Source of the DNA: Pleurobrachia bachei
Taxonomy: Eukaryota; Ctenophora; Tentaculata; Cydippida; Pleurobrachiidae
Length of the DNA stretch: 30,807 nucleotides
Assembly (NCBI GenBank): GCA_000695325.1
Contig: AVPN01000389.1
Span: forward strand, 10,660-41,466
Reading direction: 5' to 3'
Every line of letters starts with the position of its first letter. The first letter of the stretch is position 1. The notes under the pieces are model-generated. The model ran no database searches. It saw nothing but the letters and a program-made list of their open reading frames with translations, and had not been told where the DNA came from. Of this stretch, positions 1 through 12,200 are shown piece by piece. The position numbers and the translations under genes were made by a program.

Positions 1-45
<45 letters not shown>

Positions 46-66
46 GAGAAAGAGAGAGACAGAGAT
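1..66. repeat. (GA)n microsatellite
   Basis: Almost pure GA dinucleotide repeat at the left edge, inside the intron after exon 36. Confidence 0.95.
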
Positions 67-87
67 AGGTAGGTACACTTAACTAAC

Positions 88-285
88 CATTACAAGCGGC
101 AAATTCAGCCAGATAACCATCATTACACGTGTAAACTGCTTCCGGGACATCTTCCGTAACCTCGAACCCGCTATTACAGGTCGCCGTGATGGTCTGGTCG
201 TGTTTCAGGTATTCCAACTCTATGTTACTGTGGATATTGAGGTCGTCCAAGACTGCCTTTGTGTACTTTGAAAGTGAACAGGTAT
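88..285 (-). CDS. Exon 36: sushi/CCP domain 8, last exon inside the window
   Basis: Residues about 2412-2477, phase 1 in and out. NTCSLSK, TATCNSGFEV, VYTCNDGY and AACN are the four CCP cysteines. The donor GTTAGT shows that the gene continues to the left of the window. Confidence 0.85.
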
Positions 286-3200
286 CTAGGGATGGGGGAA
301 ATGTTATTGATTGGCTGGATTGTTATTTACTCCATCCCAATTTCACACACAGTACACACAAAACACACAACAACTCAGTTGTTATAAACTAAGTTACAAG
401 TCAGTACTTACTTTTACATGAAGGATAACTGTCGCTATCACACCGTACAGCAGAGCTAGCACCATAAGGAACGGAATGTCCATCACTACATGTTATCGTG
501 ATGAAAGTAGAAGGACTGACCCGAGATCCGGAGGGAGGGCTATAAGTTGAGTCAGCACTCAGTGTGGCAACTGTACAAACTTGAGAGGCATCAATACAAT
601 CACTAGCCGAGTCTGAACCGGTATTCATGGTAGTTTTAGATCCACTACAGCTGACACAAGATCCTCCTGATCCAAGAGAGTAGTGACCCAGTGAGCACTG
701 TACACACTCTGTAGCCCCACTGTTAGCTTCATACCCCGCGGGACATTGATAACAATACCCATCCGATGTAACATAACCACTAGCACAGCTTGTAGCCGTG
801 GTACTGGTCGCTGTATCAGTTGTAATCTCCGTAGTGGCACGTTTCTTGGAGGTAGTAATAGAGAATGTGATCGCAGCACCAGACTCCATACTGTCAGTGT
901 CGTCAGACAGGATAGTCGGATCATCCATCTCTGCGGTCTGGGTCAGTACAAATGAAGCAGTGGAGCCAGAGCAACTGAAATCATCGAATGTGCAGAATAG
1001 GGAGGTTGTACAGGTTAGGTAACCCTCATTTTCCAGGGCAGTTTGGAGGGCTGTGCTAATGGCTGATTCCTGGGAGGCGCATCCGGTAATTCCACTGAGT
1101 GTGATGGTAACTGAGGCGTTTCGGGAATCCGCATCTTCTGCCGCTGTAGGGGAGGAGGGAGGTTGTCAGATGTATAGTTTTCTATCTATTTAGAGGTATT
1201 CGCTGAGTTTTCTATTTAGCCAGATTGTATTGAGGCATCATTTCACTGGTCTCTAACCTGCTGTCATGCCAATGTTCTGAGAACTAACCTGTACAAGAGG
1301 GGGTTGTGCCGTCAGGGTTGGAGGAGGATGTTAGAGACCAAACACTTGTACTGGTATCACATGTATACATCTGAGAAGGGGATGGGGTGTTAGTACCCTG
1401 TCTTTAGTCTCTACAGAAAACATTCTTCCCTTTTATACTTTGATCCTATTTTACAAGACTCTAGTAACTAGGACTCCCAGCCAAAGCTGCCCCCTAGACT
1501 CAACCTGGCACCCTATCCTCTCTATATTATTATATCAGATTCCACCCTGCCCCTGTACCTCTAAGTGTACTTACATCTTCAGCATCCACCAGATAGTAAC
1601 CTGCATCGCAGGAGTAGTATGCTGCAGTACTGTTCTTATACACCACATCACCATTAGAAATAGAGGTCAAATCTCCACATGACATGTCCGAAGAAGCTGG
1701 AAGGGAGGGATGGGTTAATTGTTGTGGTCAAACCCTAACCAACAATTAGAGTATTGCGGTTATACTATAGTCCATGGTCTATTAGCATGATAAAGTCAAG
1801 CGAAACCACTGGTTTAGATTGGAGAACAAGACATTTTCTAAAGATCTAAATCTAATTCATACCAGAGGAGTTTCTACTTACATTCACAAGTGACAGTGGA
1901 ATCAGCATCAAAATCTCCACCAGCCAGGCACCTTGCTGTACTGGAGCCTACTGCAAAGTAGTTAGTACTGCAGGTCAGGGTGGCGTATTCCAGGAAATTA
2001 GTCTTTTGGGCCGGCAGCCATTCACCATTGTCAACGCTCGGTAGAGAGGAAGTCTTGCAGAATTCTATGTGGGATAACAGACATGTTAATAAAAGCTACA
2101 GCCGACCACAACCAATTACCGGACAAACCCGTTCTATTCTAGAATGCCCTAATGCGAATGGAAACCTCCTTCAATAACCGGACACCGGTACGGTTCACTG
2201 AACCGCCGGCCATGCGGTGCTGCGAGACCTGCTGCAGCAGCTGCAATATCGCTGCGCGCGCACGGCAAAGCACTTTCTCGGTGTCGCACAAATATCTCTC
2301 AACATGAGAGAGTCGTCGCGCGCTACAACAATGCGATCCCGCCCTCCGCTCCCTAGGACTGCAACTTTTATAGCACTCTCTCGGTCTCAACTCAACAATA
2401 TTAAATATTTAAAAGGGGTGCACCTTGACTCTCCCTGACTATCTTTTCTTTTACTTCTAGTCTTCTAAAAACAGGGTACACATTTCACAGTTTCACACAC
2501 AATTCACTCAATTTGAGGTTTTGAAGGATCCAACAAATGATGGTGAATGGCAATGAAATTAATGAAGAGGTCGTAATAAAGATAAAGGTTGGGTCATGAG
2601 AGGTAATTGTGTATCATGGTCCAATAATTTGTGTAGCACAACCACACTGGACAACAGTAAGTACCTTTTAAGGTACTTTTAATGACTCTCTATCTCTTGC
2701 TCTCCCTAGCTCTCTCCCTCCTACCCAAAAGGCACACAGTACACCAAAGCTACTTCTGTTATACACCCTGGACTCAACAACCCCCCTCAACATATTACAC
2801 GCACATTCCATACACTCATTATTATGGCCAGTTGTCCCGTGAGGTATATTGTGGTCTAGGTTTATATCTTATTGGGGGGGGGGGAGAAAGAGAAATGTTG
2901 TTAGAGGCCACCTGGCCACACCCCCATGACATAATGCTCCCCCGAAACCTGGATGTTTTAGATCCGATGGAAAATGACAAATGTTCTGGGGGTGCAGTAG
3001 TGGCAGGTGTCATATAAGAATGGTTCTGATGAGAAAAGGTGTGAGGGTGTTTTCGAGAGAGAGATAGAAGGAGATGGAGAAGAGAACTGGAATACTAAGG
3101 ACCAATTGGACCGGTGTCAAAGACTTTTACACCGGTCCAAGGCCTGATCTTTGGCCGAATTCAAATATAATTTTATAGTCAATATATTCTGGGATAGTGT

Positions 3201-6200
3201 CGTACTATATTACTATAGCTCAATGTGAAATTCAGTACCCTCTCGGCTTGTTATGCCTTATAAAGCTTGCTGGTCTCTTTGAGCTTTTAGAGTATATACA
3301 TAGACCAGAGAGGCCAGGGATGAATCAAAAATGAAAGGAGCTGGGACCCACCCAGTTGTCTTTGTCCCAGTAGAGTTAGTAGGACAAAGGGAGCACAATA
3401 GACCCCTTTATTAGACCACCCCCTTCCGGAAGTGAGATTGTGAGGATATAAAGGGATGGACAATACAGACAGACAGACACTAGACAGACAAACACGGTGT
3501 GTCTCAATATTCTAGCTTTACACATACTCGCAATATATCCCAGCAACAGGACTATAGTGTCACTACATTCACCCCCACCCTATAATTGAGATCTACCCTA
3601 CCAGCGTGAGCCACACACAACACCAGGTACTAACTTGTTCCCCCTTACTCAACAAACACTAACCGTAGACGGCCAAGGTGAGGCTAGTTGTGTATGAGCT
3701 ATTTCCAACATCCGCTGAAGTGTAAGCCAGCACAAAAGAGTATGTTCCGGTGTGCTTCATAGACTCTGGTATGGTCGCATTATACACAGCTACCGTCTGG
3801 TGGTAGTATCAGGTTAAATAGGTGGGGGGGGGAGGATCAGGTATTAAATGGGAGGGATCTGAGAGGGATCAGGTTTTAAATGGAGGGGAGATCAAGTTAG
3901 ATGAGGGGGGATCATGTGTTAAGTGGGTGGGACTTTGGAAAAGGGCTATTAGGTTATATGGTAACTTAATTGAATAGATAGAAAGTGTGTGCCCTGGCAG
4001 GGTTGTGTGTGTGTGTGTGTTATTATGTTGATGAGGGAACCAGGTTTTTAGAGAGAGGGGGAGCAGCTGCTACAGATAATTGGGAGAACAGGTGGCCCCG
4101 CTCTACTTTCTCATCTCTACTTACACTATTAGATGAGCCACTGTTGCTCATTGTCAACGTCTGGGTGGTATCATCTGAAGTCTTGGTGTAGGTGACTGTC
4201 AGATCAAAGGCATCCTCTCCTTGCCCAAAGTAGGCCAGAATGTAGGCACTCTCACTGTAAGCACCTGCCACGCCATCGCTCTCGAAGTAGTCACCAGGGT
4301 AGTGGGCAGCGGTAGAGATGAAACCTGTAACATATCAAGTTACAGAAGCGGAGGGGAGTTATTAGGGGTATGTGACTGGATCGAGATGGGGACTGGGGAG
4401 GAGATGAAACCTGTAACATATTAAATTACAGAGGACTTCACACTTCTCTCTGCAGCGGGGGACCGGATCGAGATGAGGGGAAGGGAAGAAGAAAGGAGTT
4501 ACATCTTGATGTGTGTCAGAGACTGGGAATTTGAATTTAGGATTCGGATTACTGAGCATGAATGATATGGAAGGCTGGGGAATGTTCTCTCTTCACACTG
4601 CGTGAAGAATGAAGATCTATGCAGTATCATGGAAGTCTAAAGAGGATTGGAAACTGCTGGAAGGGTGGAAAAGGGGGTGCTATGGTAACTATGGTAACCA
4701 CCTAGGTGAGATAATTTACTGCATATTCGATTTGAAGTAGATTATAATATATCGACAAACGATATTCTCTTGCACAACCACAAATGGGGTCAACTGTCAA
4801 GTCAAACTACTGAACTCTACTGCACCGTGAGATCAGGTATCATTGGTAGTTGGTATGTCCTAATTATCTGACCCCCTATTGTACCCCAATAATGAATTAA
4901 TGATCATGACTAGTGACTATAAGGCAACGATTTATTGTCAAAAATAGCTTGAACCTGGAAATCATTAGGGGCAAGCTAATTTTTGCACAATTCGATAGTC
5001 GATAGACCCCTGAACCACCAAAAAAAAGTCCCAAGCCCAAATCCTGGGGGAAGTGCCCCTAATTGGCCCTAATTGATTACAGTGTATTTGTAATAATAAT
5101 AATAATAATAACAAGCATTTGTATACACGCTCATACCATATAGATACTAAATTTAAAACCTAGTTATCTACACGGCGATCAGAGCGGTTCACCATTGCTC
5201 AGAAAAAGTGTCCAAACGATATAGTCCAAAAAAATATAGTCCAAATTACAAAATGTCCCGACCTAACTCAACACACAATCACACAATCTCACTGATCACC
5301 AACCACCGACTCCTCCACCTTTCCTCCCCTGATGAAAAAGGTCTTGTCCGGAAACTCGGCTCTTTTCCCTTTCAATTCATCCACAAGTGTCCTTCTTGCT
5401 GCCCTCTCTTCAGGAGTCCTATCTGGTGCCAAATAAACCCTTCCAAATGTTTCATTCCTCCTCAACCGAGACTTGTTTTCCAACACAAATCTCCTGGTAT
5501 CACTATTCTTGAACAGCGCGCAAACGACTAGCAGGCACGGTATCCGTGACAGACCCTGGATATGAAACGAGGTTGAAATAATGAATAAAGATAAGGGGGG
5601 ATAAAGGTTGGGTCGTGAGAGGTAATTGTGTACCATGGTCCAATAATTTGTGTAGCACAACCACACTGGACCGCAGTAAGTACTTTTAATGACCCTCTAT
5701 CTCTTGCTCTCCCTCCCCTCCCCTCCGTCCCACCCAAAAGACCCACAGTACACCAAAGCTACTTCTGCTGTTATACACCCTGGACTCACCACCTCCCCCC
5801 CTCCCCTCAACATATTACACACATACCATACACTTATTATTATTATGGCCAGTTGTCCCGTGAGGTATAATGTGGTCTAGATATTATTGGGGGGGGAGAA
5901 AGAGGCCACCTGGCCACACCCCCATGACATAATGCTCCCCCGAAACCGGGATGTTTTAGATCCGATATGGAAAATGGCAGGGGGTGGCAGGTGTCATTGT
6001 TCTACTGAGAAAAGGTGTGAGGGTGTTTTCGAGAGAGATAGAAGGAGAGGAAGAGGAGAACTGGAATACTAAGGACCTAGTTCGACCGGTGTCAAGGCCT
6101 TTTACACCGGTCCAAGACCCGATCATTGGCCGAATTCAAATATAATTTTGTAGTCCACATTTTGGGATATGTGTCATACTACTATAGCTCAATGTGAAAT

Positions 6201-9200
6201 TCAGTACCCCCTCTCGGCTTGTTATGCCATATAAAGCTTGCTGGTCTCTCTTTGAGCTTTTAGAGTATACATAGACCAGAGAGGACAGGGATGAATCAAA
6301 AATGAAAGGAGCTGGGGGACCCACCCAGTTGTCTTTGTTAACTCCCAGTAGAGTTAGTACAGCACAAAGGGAGGACAATAGACCCCTTTATTAGACCACC
6401 CGCCCGGAAATGAGATAGTAAGGATATAAAGGGATGGACAATACAGACAGACAGACACTAGACAGACAAACTGTGTGTCTCAATATTCTCTTTACACATA
6501 CTCGCAATATATCCCAGGACTATATAGTGTCTAAATTCACCCCCATCCTATAATTGAGATCTACCCCTCCCAGTGTGAGCCACACAACAACAGACACTAA
6601 CTTGTTCCCCCTTACTCAATAAGCACTAACCGTAGACGGCCAAGGTGAGGCTGGTTGTGTATGAGTTATTTCCAACATCAGCTGAAGTGTAAGCCAGCAC
6701 AAAAGAGTATGTTCCGGTGTGTTTCATAGACTCTGGTATGGTCGCATTGTACACTGCTACCGTCTGGTGGGAGGGGATATCAGGTGTTAAGTGGGAGGGG
6801 ATCATGTTTTAAATGGGTGGTACTTTTGAAGAGGGACTTTAGGGCTATTAGGTAATCACGGTAACTTAATTGAAGAGATATTAGATAGTTGAAGAGATAG
6901 AAAGTGTGTGTGTGCTCCCTGACAGGGTTGTGTGTGTGATTATTTTGTTGAGGGAACCAGGTTTTTAGAGAGGGAGGGAGGGGGAGCCGCTGCTACAGCT
7001 AATCTGGGAGAACAGGTGGCCCCCCGAAAGAGCTCTACTTTCTCATCTCTACTTACACTATTAGAGGAGCCACTGTTGCTCATTGTCAACGTCTGGGTGG
7101 TATCATCTGAAGTCTTGGTGTAGGTGACTGTCAGATCGAAGGCATCCTCTCCCTGCCCAAAGTAGGCCAGAATGTAGGCGCTCTCACTGTAAGCACCAGA
7201 CACGCCATCACTCTCGAAGTAGGTACCAGGGTAGTGGGCAGCGGTAGAGATGAAACCTGGAGGGGGTAACATACAGGGTGGGCCAGAAACATGGAAGGTA
7301 ACATATTAAATTAGAGAGGACTTCACACTTCTCTGCAGTGGGGTATGTGATCGAGATGAGGGGGAGGGAAGAAGAAAGGAGTTACATCTCGATGTGTGAG
7401 AGACTGGAAATTTGAATTTAGGACTCGGATTACTGAGCATGAATGATATGGAAGGCCGTGGAATGTTCTCTCTTTTGCACACTGCGAAGAATGGAGATCA
7501 GAATAAACGCGGTCCACACTCCACACAGTATGGAAGTCTAAAGAGAACTGGAACCGGAGGGATGGGGAAAAGGGGTTGCTATGGTAACCACCTAGGTGAG
7601 ATAATTTGCTGCATATTCGATTTGAAGTAGATATATCGACAAACGATATAATATCCTCTCACACAACCACAAATGGGGTCAAGTCAAACTACTGAACTCC
7701 ACTAATGATCAAGACATACACTACTTACCAGTAAGATATACAGTGCCATTAGCAGACATCAGGGTCTGCCCATTGTCAAGTAGGAACTGACAGTAGTAGG
7801 AGGTGTCGTGGTTATCAAGGGTACCAGCGATAACGAGGCTACTACTGAATACAGTTGAACCTGAAATACAGATGTTTAGACTTAAGTAAGCTGTTAACTA
7901 ATAATAACCTTAAATAAAGATGAGTTGTTATATCTAATAAAAATAACTGCTAAATGGCCAAATAAGGACCTTTAAATCAGACCACTTATATAACAGGCAT
8001 TACTCACCAGTATCACTGCTCTGGCAAGCGCAAAGGTGACCATAAAATATAGGTACAGGGATATTACTCACCACTAGTAGTCATGACAGTATCATTTTTC
8101 ATCATGGTTCCATCAGTTTTATACCAAGTAATGGCCGCCAAGGTGACAGATATCTCATTTGAAGAACAAGACAATGTCACATCTTCACCATATTCAACCA
8201 CTGAACTTTCCGGGTTTTCAGCGAACACTGCAGAGGTAAATCACTGTGTTAGTACAGGTCGTTTTACTGATAATAGTAACAGCATGTAATTGTTGATTTG
8301 TTTTGTAGCTTGAATCACACAAACTTAGCTGCACTTTGCACAATAATACTGATTCTGTAGAAGCATGGTGGATGGTTTCATGAGCAATAATAACAGAGGG
8401 GTAATATCATTACCAAGGTGGATGGTGGTATTTAAAAAGAGTGTAGAATTCATTATATGTATTTTATGGGGGGGGGTGGGAGAGGAGTTTTTAAATGAGC
8501 TAGCTGCACTTTGATCATATTTGGAAGCGGTAAAAGCAAGATTTATTAGCAGGATTTAGTACATCCCTCTATAATAGTAATCATGTGTATAACTCTGTAT
8601 AGCGAGTAACAATACCGTATTGTTCAGCAGCGTGTGTGTGAATTTAAGAAAGTAGGTGTGTGAAGTTTTAATGGTATAGAAAGCGTGTGTTTAGATTATA
8701 GGAAGGGTGTGTATAGAGTGTGTAAAGTGTATATAATAGATTATAGAAACGGTGTGTAATGTGTACTGGAGGAATGTACACAGAGATACTACGTGGAATG
8801 TATAATAGATCTAATGGGTGTAGAGTTCCGCACGTGGTATGAGAGAGAAAGAGAGATGGAGAGAGAGATATGTTTAGAGAGAGCGATAGGGATAGAGAGT
8901 GAGATAGAGAGAGATTGTGACAGTTTAATGCTTCAAGGAAATTGACAAAATATGACATTTGGCACATGTGTCACAATGGAAAAAAACAACAACAGCACGT
9001 GTTTCATGAAGATTAGCGCTAATCAACGATTTGAAGCTGTTCACCATTATGTACAATGTGTTTACCCCGCGTGTCTCTCACTTACTTAGATCTGGTTTGG
9101 GTTAAGTGGTTAGTTAGGAGATGAATGTTTATATGACCGACCTGAGATTCAACATACAACCCCGGCTATAATATACAGTCGGACCCCGATTTAACGGCAC

Positions 9201-12200
9201 CCTCGGGGGACGGCCGGGTTTCGTTCGTTAAATCGAGGTCCTACTGTACCACTATTGATATATCCAACAACACTTACCAACGCAGTATGGCTGACTGTTC
9301 ACCGCACTGTAGGTGGTAACACCATCAGTACAAGTAGCCTTGGAACCACCAGACAGGAGGCCAGTAGAACAGGACATGGTAACGGTAGTACCCGACACAA
9401 TTGTCTGCCCATCCAAACCAGTGACACTCGAGGATGAAGGAAGTGTACATGTTTCTGTGGGGGAGAGTGGGGGAGGTTAGAATGTGTGGGAGAGAGGGGG
9501 AGGTAAGGATGTTGTCATGACGTTTCCAAAACTCGAAACTCTAACGACACATTATACTCCGGCGTACTTGTGTTCAGTTTCAACTGAACCTACTAGTGAC
9601 CCAAATATAACATTTTTTGGCTTGATTCCAACTCACCTAGAACGGTTATGTTAAGACTGGTGGTGAGGTTGAAGTCGTCAGATTCAAACTCAATTGTATA
9701 ACTATCAGTGTTATCAGAGTTGCTACTGGCCGTGGCAGTCCATTCAAGAGTTGGGGTGTACTGAAATATTCATGGTCAAATCATGTTGATATAAATCTCT
9801 ACAATAAGAGAAATTTACTTTTGTGCATATATTTTAAAGTGTATTTAAAAGTTCGCGTCGTGACTGAAGTAGTATAATTGGGAACGAATATGAATTAAAA
9901 ACGGTCAATTTCTTAAAAGAACAATCGCGCCCGAGTTCTGCTTATAAGTTCTTAGATTAGAACGGAGATGCGTTGAGAAAGATTCTTAATGTTAGAAAGT
10001 TTACAAAGTATGCAACTTATAAACAATAGTTTTAAAAATGCATACATTGCACGAACTTTGATTCGATAACAACAACAGCACGTGTTTCATGAAGATTAGC
10101 GCTAATCAACGATTTGAAGCTGTTCACCATTATGTACAATGTGTTTACCCCGCGTGTCTCTCACTTACTTAGATCTGGTTTGGGTTAAGTGGTTAGTTAG
10201 GAGATGAATGTTTATATGACCGACCTGAGATTCAACATACAACCCCGGCTATAATATACAGTCGGACCCCGATTTAACGGCACCCTCGGGGGACGGCCGG
10301 GTTTCGTTCGTTAAATCGAGGTCCTACTGTACCACTATTGATATATCCAACAACACTTACCAACGCAGTATGGCTGACTGTTCACCGCACTGTAGGTGGT
10401 AACACCATCAGTACAAGTAGCCTTGGAACCACCAGACAGGAGGCCAGTAGAACAGGACATGGTAACGGTAGTACCCGACACAATTGTCTGCCCATCCAAA
10501 CCAGTGACACTCGAGGATGAAGGAAGTGTACATGTTTCTGTGGGGGAGAGTGGGGGAGGTTAGAATGTGTGGGAGAGAGGGGGAGGTAAGGATGTTGTCA
10601 TGACGTTTCCAAAACTCGAAACTCTAACGACACATTATACTCCGGCGTACTTGTGTTCAGTTTCAACTGAACCTACTAGTGACCCAAATATAACATTTTT
10701 TGGCTTGATTCCAACTCACCTAGAACGGTTATGTTAAGACTGGTGGTGAGGTTGAAGTCGTCAGATTCAAACTCAATTGTATAACTATCAGTGTTATCAG
10801 AGTTGCTACTGGCCGTGGCAGTCCATTCAAGAGTTGTTGTGTACTGAAATATATTCATGGTCAAATCATGTTGATATAAATCTCTACAATAAGAGAAATT
10901 TACTTTTGTGCATATATTTTAAAGTGTATTTAAAAGTTCGCGTCGTGACTGAAGTAGTATAATTGGGAACGAATATGAATTAAAAACGGTCAATTTCTTA
11001 AAAGAACAATCGCGCCCGAGTTCTGCTTATAAGTTCTTAGATTAGAACGGAGATGCGTTGAGAAAGATTCTTAATGTTAGAAAGTTTACAAAGTATGCAA
11101 CTTATAAACAATAGTTTTAAAAATGCATACATTGCACGAACTTTGATTCGATTGCAGCCTTTGCAGGACAATCTCTCCTACTGCAGTGGATAAAGATGGA
11201 TTTTAAAAACAGACAGTGATACAGTCTGACTGCTAGGAGTGACAAATGAGTTGGGTATATCCCAAGCAGACTACAACACCAATAACATGACAGCAGCTCT
11301 ATACCAATACACCAGTTCTAGAAATAGCTCTAAAATAAAAACAACATCCCTTCTTCCTTACCATGTAATCGCCCACTTTTGTCCAGGACGGTGAGTTACT
11401 AAGGGTAACTGAGGTTGAGGATCCTTTGGTAACAGTAGGAGTGTCGCTGGTATCACTGAGAGTCGCATTGATTTTAATGGTTATTGTCTCCCCAACGTCT
11501 GTGTTGTTTCCAATTACACCATCCAGTTTAGCTCCGGTTATACCTGGAGAGATAAAGTGGGTTAAATTTGTTCTATCGAACCCTTACAGAAATAAAATGA
11601 TGGTGTGACCCACACAAAGTCAAATGGGAAGATGGATCTTTCTAGAACCCGGGAGAGGGGAGTCATACGAGCCAGAAAAAAAGGATAGGAAGGAATATAT
11701 AAAGCTTGATGTGGAATGGTTACCTGTTTTAAAATGGAAACTTGGTTATTTGGTCAGTAAACGCCATTCGAGAATATATATTTTATTAAAAGAGCCGCGA
11801 GGGAGTGAAGACGAGAGAAAGATCTATAGAGGCAACGGAGAGAAAGATAGAGAAAGAAGAGAGATTTAGAGAGAAGGATAGAAAGGAAATAGGGAGAGAG
11901 GAACAGAGAGAATTAGAGAAAAAGATGGAGTACATTGTGGGAACGAGACATGGTTAGGTCTCTTGGTAGTCTTCCGATGAAAGGGAGTCTCTGTAAAAAA
12001 CGTTGAACCACATAATTGACCGCTTAGCCTTTAAAATGAACTCAGTTGCCAAACAACAGCAAACAGAAAACAAACATGACAAAACCCACCACGATTTCTT
12101 GTGAAATCGAATATTTATTGAAACAACGAAAGTAAAATGGCTAAAGGATCTACTAACCATTAACGACGACATCAACGGAATCCTCGTAAGTCCCAGTGGA

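Larger units (their letters stand above)
2580..4821. repeat. Segmental duplication, left unit (with exons 30-31)
   Basis: Matches 5600-7703 in order over the whole length, including intron text, the hairpin near 3106, the ACAGACAGACAGACACTAGACAGAC stretch cut short here (ACAGACAGACAGACAC) and both exons. Many small indels separate the copies. Boundaries are by eye. Confidence 0.88.
5600..7703. repeat. Segmental duplication, right unit (with exons 28-29)
   Basis: Partner of 2580-4821, in direct orientation. The exons differ at about 15 of 333 bases and three residues. The intronic minisatellite after exon 31 (3806-3950) has only about two units here. Confidence 0.88.
8985..10067. repeat. Tandem duplication, unit A (1,083 bp)
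   Basis: Directly adjacent to unit B with no spacer. By eye the only differences are two substitutions in the half-exon (about 9753-9754) and a 2-bp AT indel just beside it. It carries a CCP exon, an Ig half-exon and a 71-bp MITE. Confidence 0.95.
10068..11152. repeat. Tandem duplication, unit B (1,085 bp)
   Basis: Near-identical partner of 8985-10067. The near identity across introns means a very recent duplication, or a haplotype or assembly duplicate. Confidence 0.95.

Noticed and set aside
2139-2390. 83-codon minus-strand ORF in the GC-rich patch
   Set aside because: Composition follows from the CG-rich repeat-like text; no domain, and it overlaps an intron with good flanking splice sites.
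2580-7703. Two direct repeats with an insert, resembling LTRs around an element
   Set aside because: The repeats carry host exons with correct phases, lack TG...CA ends, and the insert has no gag, pol or primer-binding site.
8000-8040. Second donor-like CTCACCAGTATCACTG near exon 26
   Set aside because: It resembles the exon 26 donor but no coding stretch with an acceptor could be paired with it.
9255-10520. Two identical 60-codon plus-strand ORFs
   Set aside because: They are the antisense of the duplicated CCP exons; identity only reflects the tandem duplication.
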